From: an uncultured Pseudomonadota bacterium
GTDB taxonomy: Bacteria; Pseudomonadota; Gammaproteobacteria; Burkholderiales; Thiobacillaceae
Reading direction: 5' to 3'
NCBI GenBank assembly: GCA_903883985.1
Contig: CAISDD010000070.1
Location: 1-5,969, forward strand
DNA: 5,969 nt
The notes under the pieces were generated by a model. That model had not been told where the DNA came from. It did no database searches and was given only the letters and a program-made list of their open reading frames with translations. Of the stretch, positions 5,172-5,969 are shown in pieces. The position numbers and the translations under genes are program-made. The stretch's first letter is position 1. Every line of letters begins with the position of its first letter.

Positions 5172-5286
5172 GCGGATGGCACAACTGGTGGAGCCGTTTT
5201 GGGAGAGTGCCAAGCTGGAGGGCGAGATCAAGAAGGATTTGGCAGGGATGTGCTTCGCACTTCCGGAAAACGGAGTGGCCCAATGA
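5161..5286 (+). CDS. hsdM C-terminal tail-like ORF (copy C), 41 residues
   Basis: The ORF reads MGNKRMAQLVEPFWESAKLE then GEIKKDLAGMCFALPENGVAQ. It aligns with the HsdM tail: MAQLVEPFWESAKLEGEIKKDLAG against the hsdM version from MARL onward, sharing ESA-[RK]-LEGEI-[RK]-K and LAG. It is clearly more divergent in nucleotides than copies A and B. GGGGGCAAAGG before the ATG is a plausible ribosome-binding site. The ATG overlaps the MNT gene end and the TGA overlaps the hsdS ATG (ATGA at 5283-5286). This places the third tail exactly where the true hsdM 3' end normally sits before hsdS. It may be the original hsdM terminus cut off by cassette insertion, or a tail brought in with the HEPN/MNT block. 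Confidence 0.7.
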   Translation: MGNKRMAQLVEPFWESAKLEGEIKKDLAGMCFALPENGVAQ

Positions 5287-5838
5287 TGGTATGGGCTGAA
5301 ATTCGACTAGGTGATGTTTGCACCAAAATCGGCAGTGGAGCTACGCCGCGTGGCGGTGGAAGCGTTTACTTTGATGCGTATTGCATTCATTCGTAGTCAA
5401 AATATTTACAACGAAGGCTTTTCATGGGACGGATTGGTCTATTTGGATGAAAAACTGGCGCAAGGCTTGGCTAATGTTCAAGTGGAAGATTTGGATATCC
5501 TTCTTAATATTACTGGCGACTCAGTTGCTCGCACTTGCCAGGTATTGAAAGACGTTCTGCCTGCCAGGGTAAATCAGCATGTGGCAATTATTCGACCAAA
5601 CCCCAAAATACTCTGGCCTACCTATCTTCGATACTATCTCGTGTCCTATGAAATGCAGGCGCACATGCTTGCACTTGCTGCGGTTGGTGCAACGCGAAAT
5701 GCGCTGACAAAAAGCATGATTGAGTCATTTTCGATCAAGTGCCCAAAAAGTGTAAATGGCCAAAAATCGATAGCAGACGTACTTGCTACCCTCGACGACA
5801 AAATCGACCTCAACCGTCGCATCAACCAAACCGTTCCT
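5283..5838 (+). pseudogene. hsdS: Type I RM specificity subunit HsdS, N-terminal half, frameshifted and interrupted
   Basis: HsdS provides DNA target recognition for HsdM and HsdR. The start, MMVWAEIRLGDVCTKIGSGATPRGG, is the standard opening of a target recognition domain. After SVYFDA the frame is lost to a TAG at 5394-5396; shifting +1 near 5376-5380 restores IAFIRSQNIYNEGFSWDG, LNITGDSVARTC, LPARVNQHVAIIRP, and the end of the first domain plus the central helix QKSIADVLATLDDKIDLNRR. That is one recognition domain and the beginning of the conserved spacer; the usual continuation ('LEAMA..LFKSWFVDFDP') and second domain are missing. The segment is more AT-rich than hsdM, common for exchangeable specificity domains. 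It overlaps the preceding ORF by ATGA. As written it cannot give a full HsdS. Confidence 0.88.
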
Positions 5839-5969
5839 AAAACCATAGACAAATATTACACAGGCAAAACTCACTGTGGAATGTCATCATCTATGACGTT
5901 TCCCGAACAGTTCTGGAAACGATTCGCGTACCGGGATTCCGCCGGTAAAGTCCAGATAGCACCCAATGG
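5839..5969 (+). other. Non-HsdS sequence after the hsdS break; possible mobile-element edge or gene start
   Basis: From about 5839 the HsdS-like pattern ends abruptly after NRRINQT, although the frame stays open to the window end. Within it, ATG 5881 or ATG 5893 would begin MSSSMTFPEQFWKRFAYRDS then AGKVQIAPN, running off the window; this looks like genuine coding sequence but I cannot assign a family. CGTTTCC (5896-5902) and GGAAACG (5914-5920) form a 7-bp inverted repeat with an 11-nt loop. An insertion-sequence edge with the transposase just inside is the simplest reading, but no terminal repeat or target duplication can be tested without the other end. Confidence 0.4.

Noticed and set aside
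1..5969. CRISPR array or tRNA/rRNA genes
   Set aside because: No regularly spaced repeats with unique spacers and no tRNA- or rRNA-like stretches were seen; the three hsdM-tail copies are coding and irregularly spaced.

Overview
This window looks like an accessory or defence locus from a GC-rich proteobacterium. The codon use, the REP-type palindromes and the gene families fit a gamma- or betaproteobacterium, but nothing here fixes the genus. All genes read on the + strand and are packed tightly, mostly with ATGA-type start/stop overlaps. It is a type I restriction-modification (RM) locus (hsdM ... hsdS; hsdR not in the window) with a toxin-antitoxin pair in front and two accessory cassettes between hsdM and hsdS.

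Layout. 13-102: a palindromic REP-like pair. 201-963: a DUF1778 antitoxin and GNAT acetyltransferase toxin (TacA/TacT type), overlapping by 32 nt. 979-1050: a possible 23-codon leader whose stop overlaps the hsdM start. 1047-2794: hsdM, the type I adenine methyltransferase subunit, broken by two apparent +1 frameshifts, one just after the catalytic NPPF motif and one in a G8 tract inside a REP-like insert. 2791-2997: an unrecognised 68-residue ORF. 3102-4013: an ORF6N-domain protein with a phospholipase-D-like C-terminal region. 4010-4096: a 28-codon duplicate of the hsdM 3' end. 4086-4418: an unrecognised 110-residue ORF. 4406-4795: a HEPN protein (HepT/HI0074 type), apparently shortened by an in-frame TGA. 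4836-5171: its MNT nucleotidyltransferase partner. 5161-5286: a third, divergent hsdM-tail ORF. 5283 to about 5838: the first half of hsdS, with one +1 frameshift. 5839-5969: sequence that no longer resembles HsdS although the frame stays open to the window end, possibly the edge of a mobile element.

The most interesting structure is that the hsdM C-terminal coding segment occurs three times (about 2698-2794, 4010-4096, 5161-5286). Each block between successive tails has the same architecture: a small unknown ORF overlapping the preceding hsdM tail, then effector-like genes (ORF6N; HEPN+MNT), then a new hsdM tail. The last tail overlaps the hsdS start. This suggests accessory cassettes accumulate at the hsdM/hsdS junction by recombination at, or duplication of, the hsdM 3' end, so that the operon keeps its coupling. 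The two RM core genes are frameshifted, while the GNAT pair, ORF6N gene and MNT gene are intact. So the RM enzyme may be off (reversibly, through the G8 tract, or decaying) while its passengers are kept. Sequencing error in homopolymers is the main competing explanation for the frameshifts.
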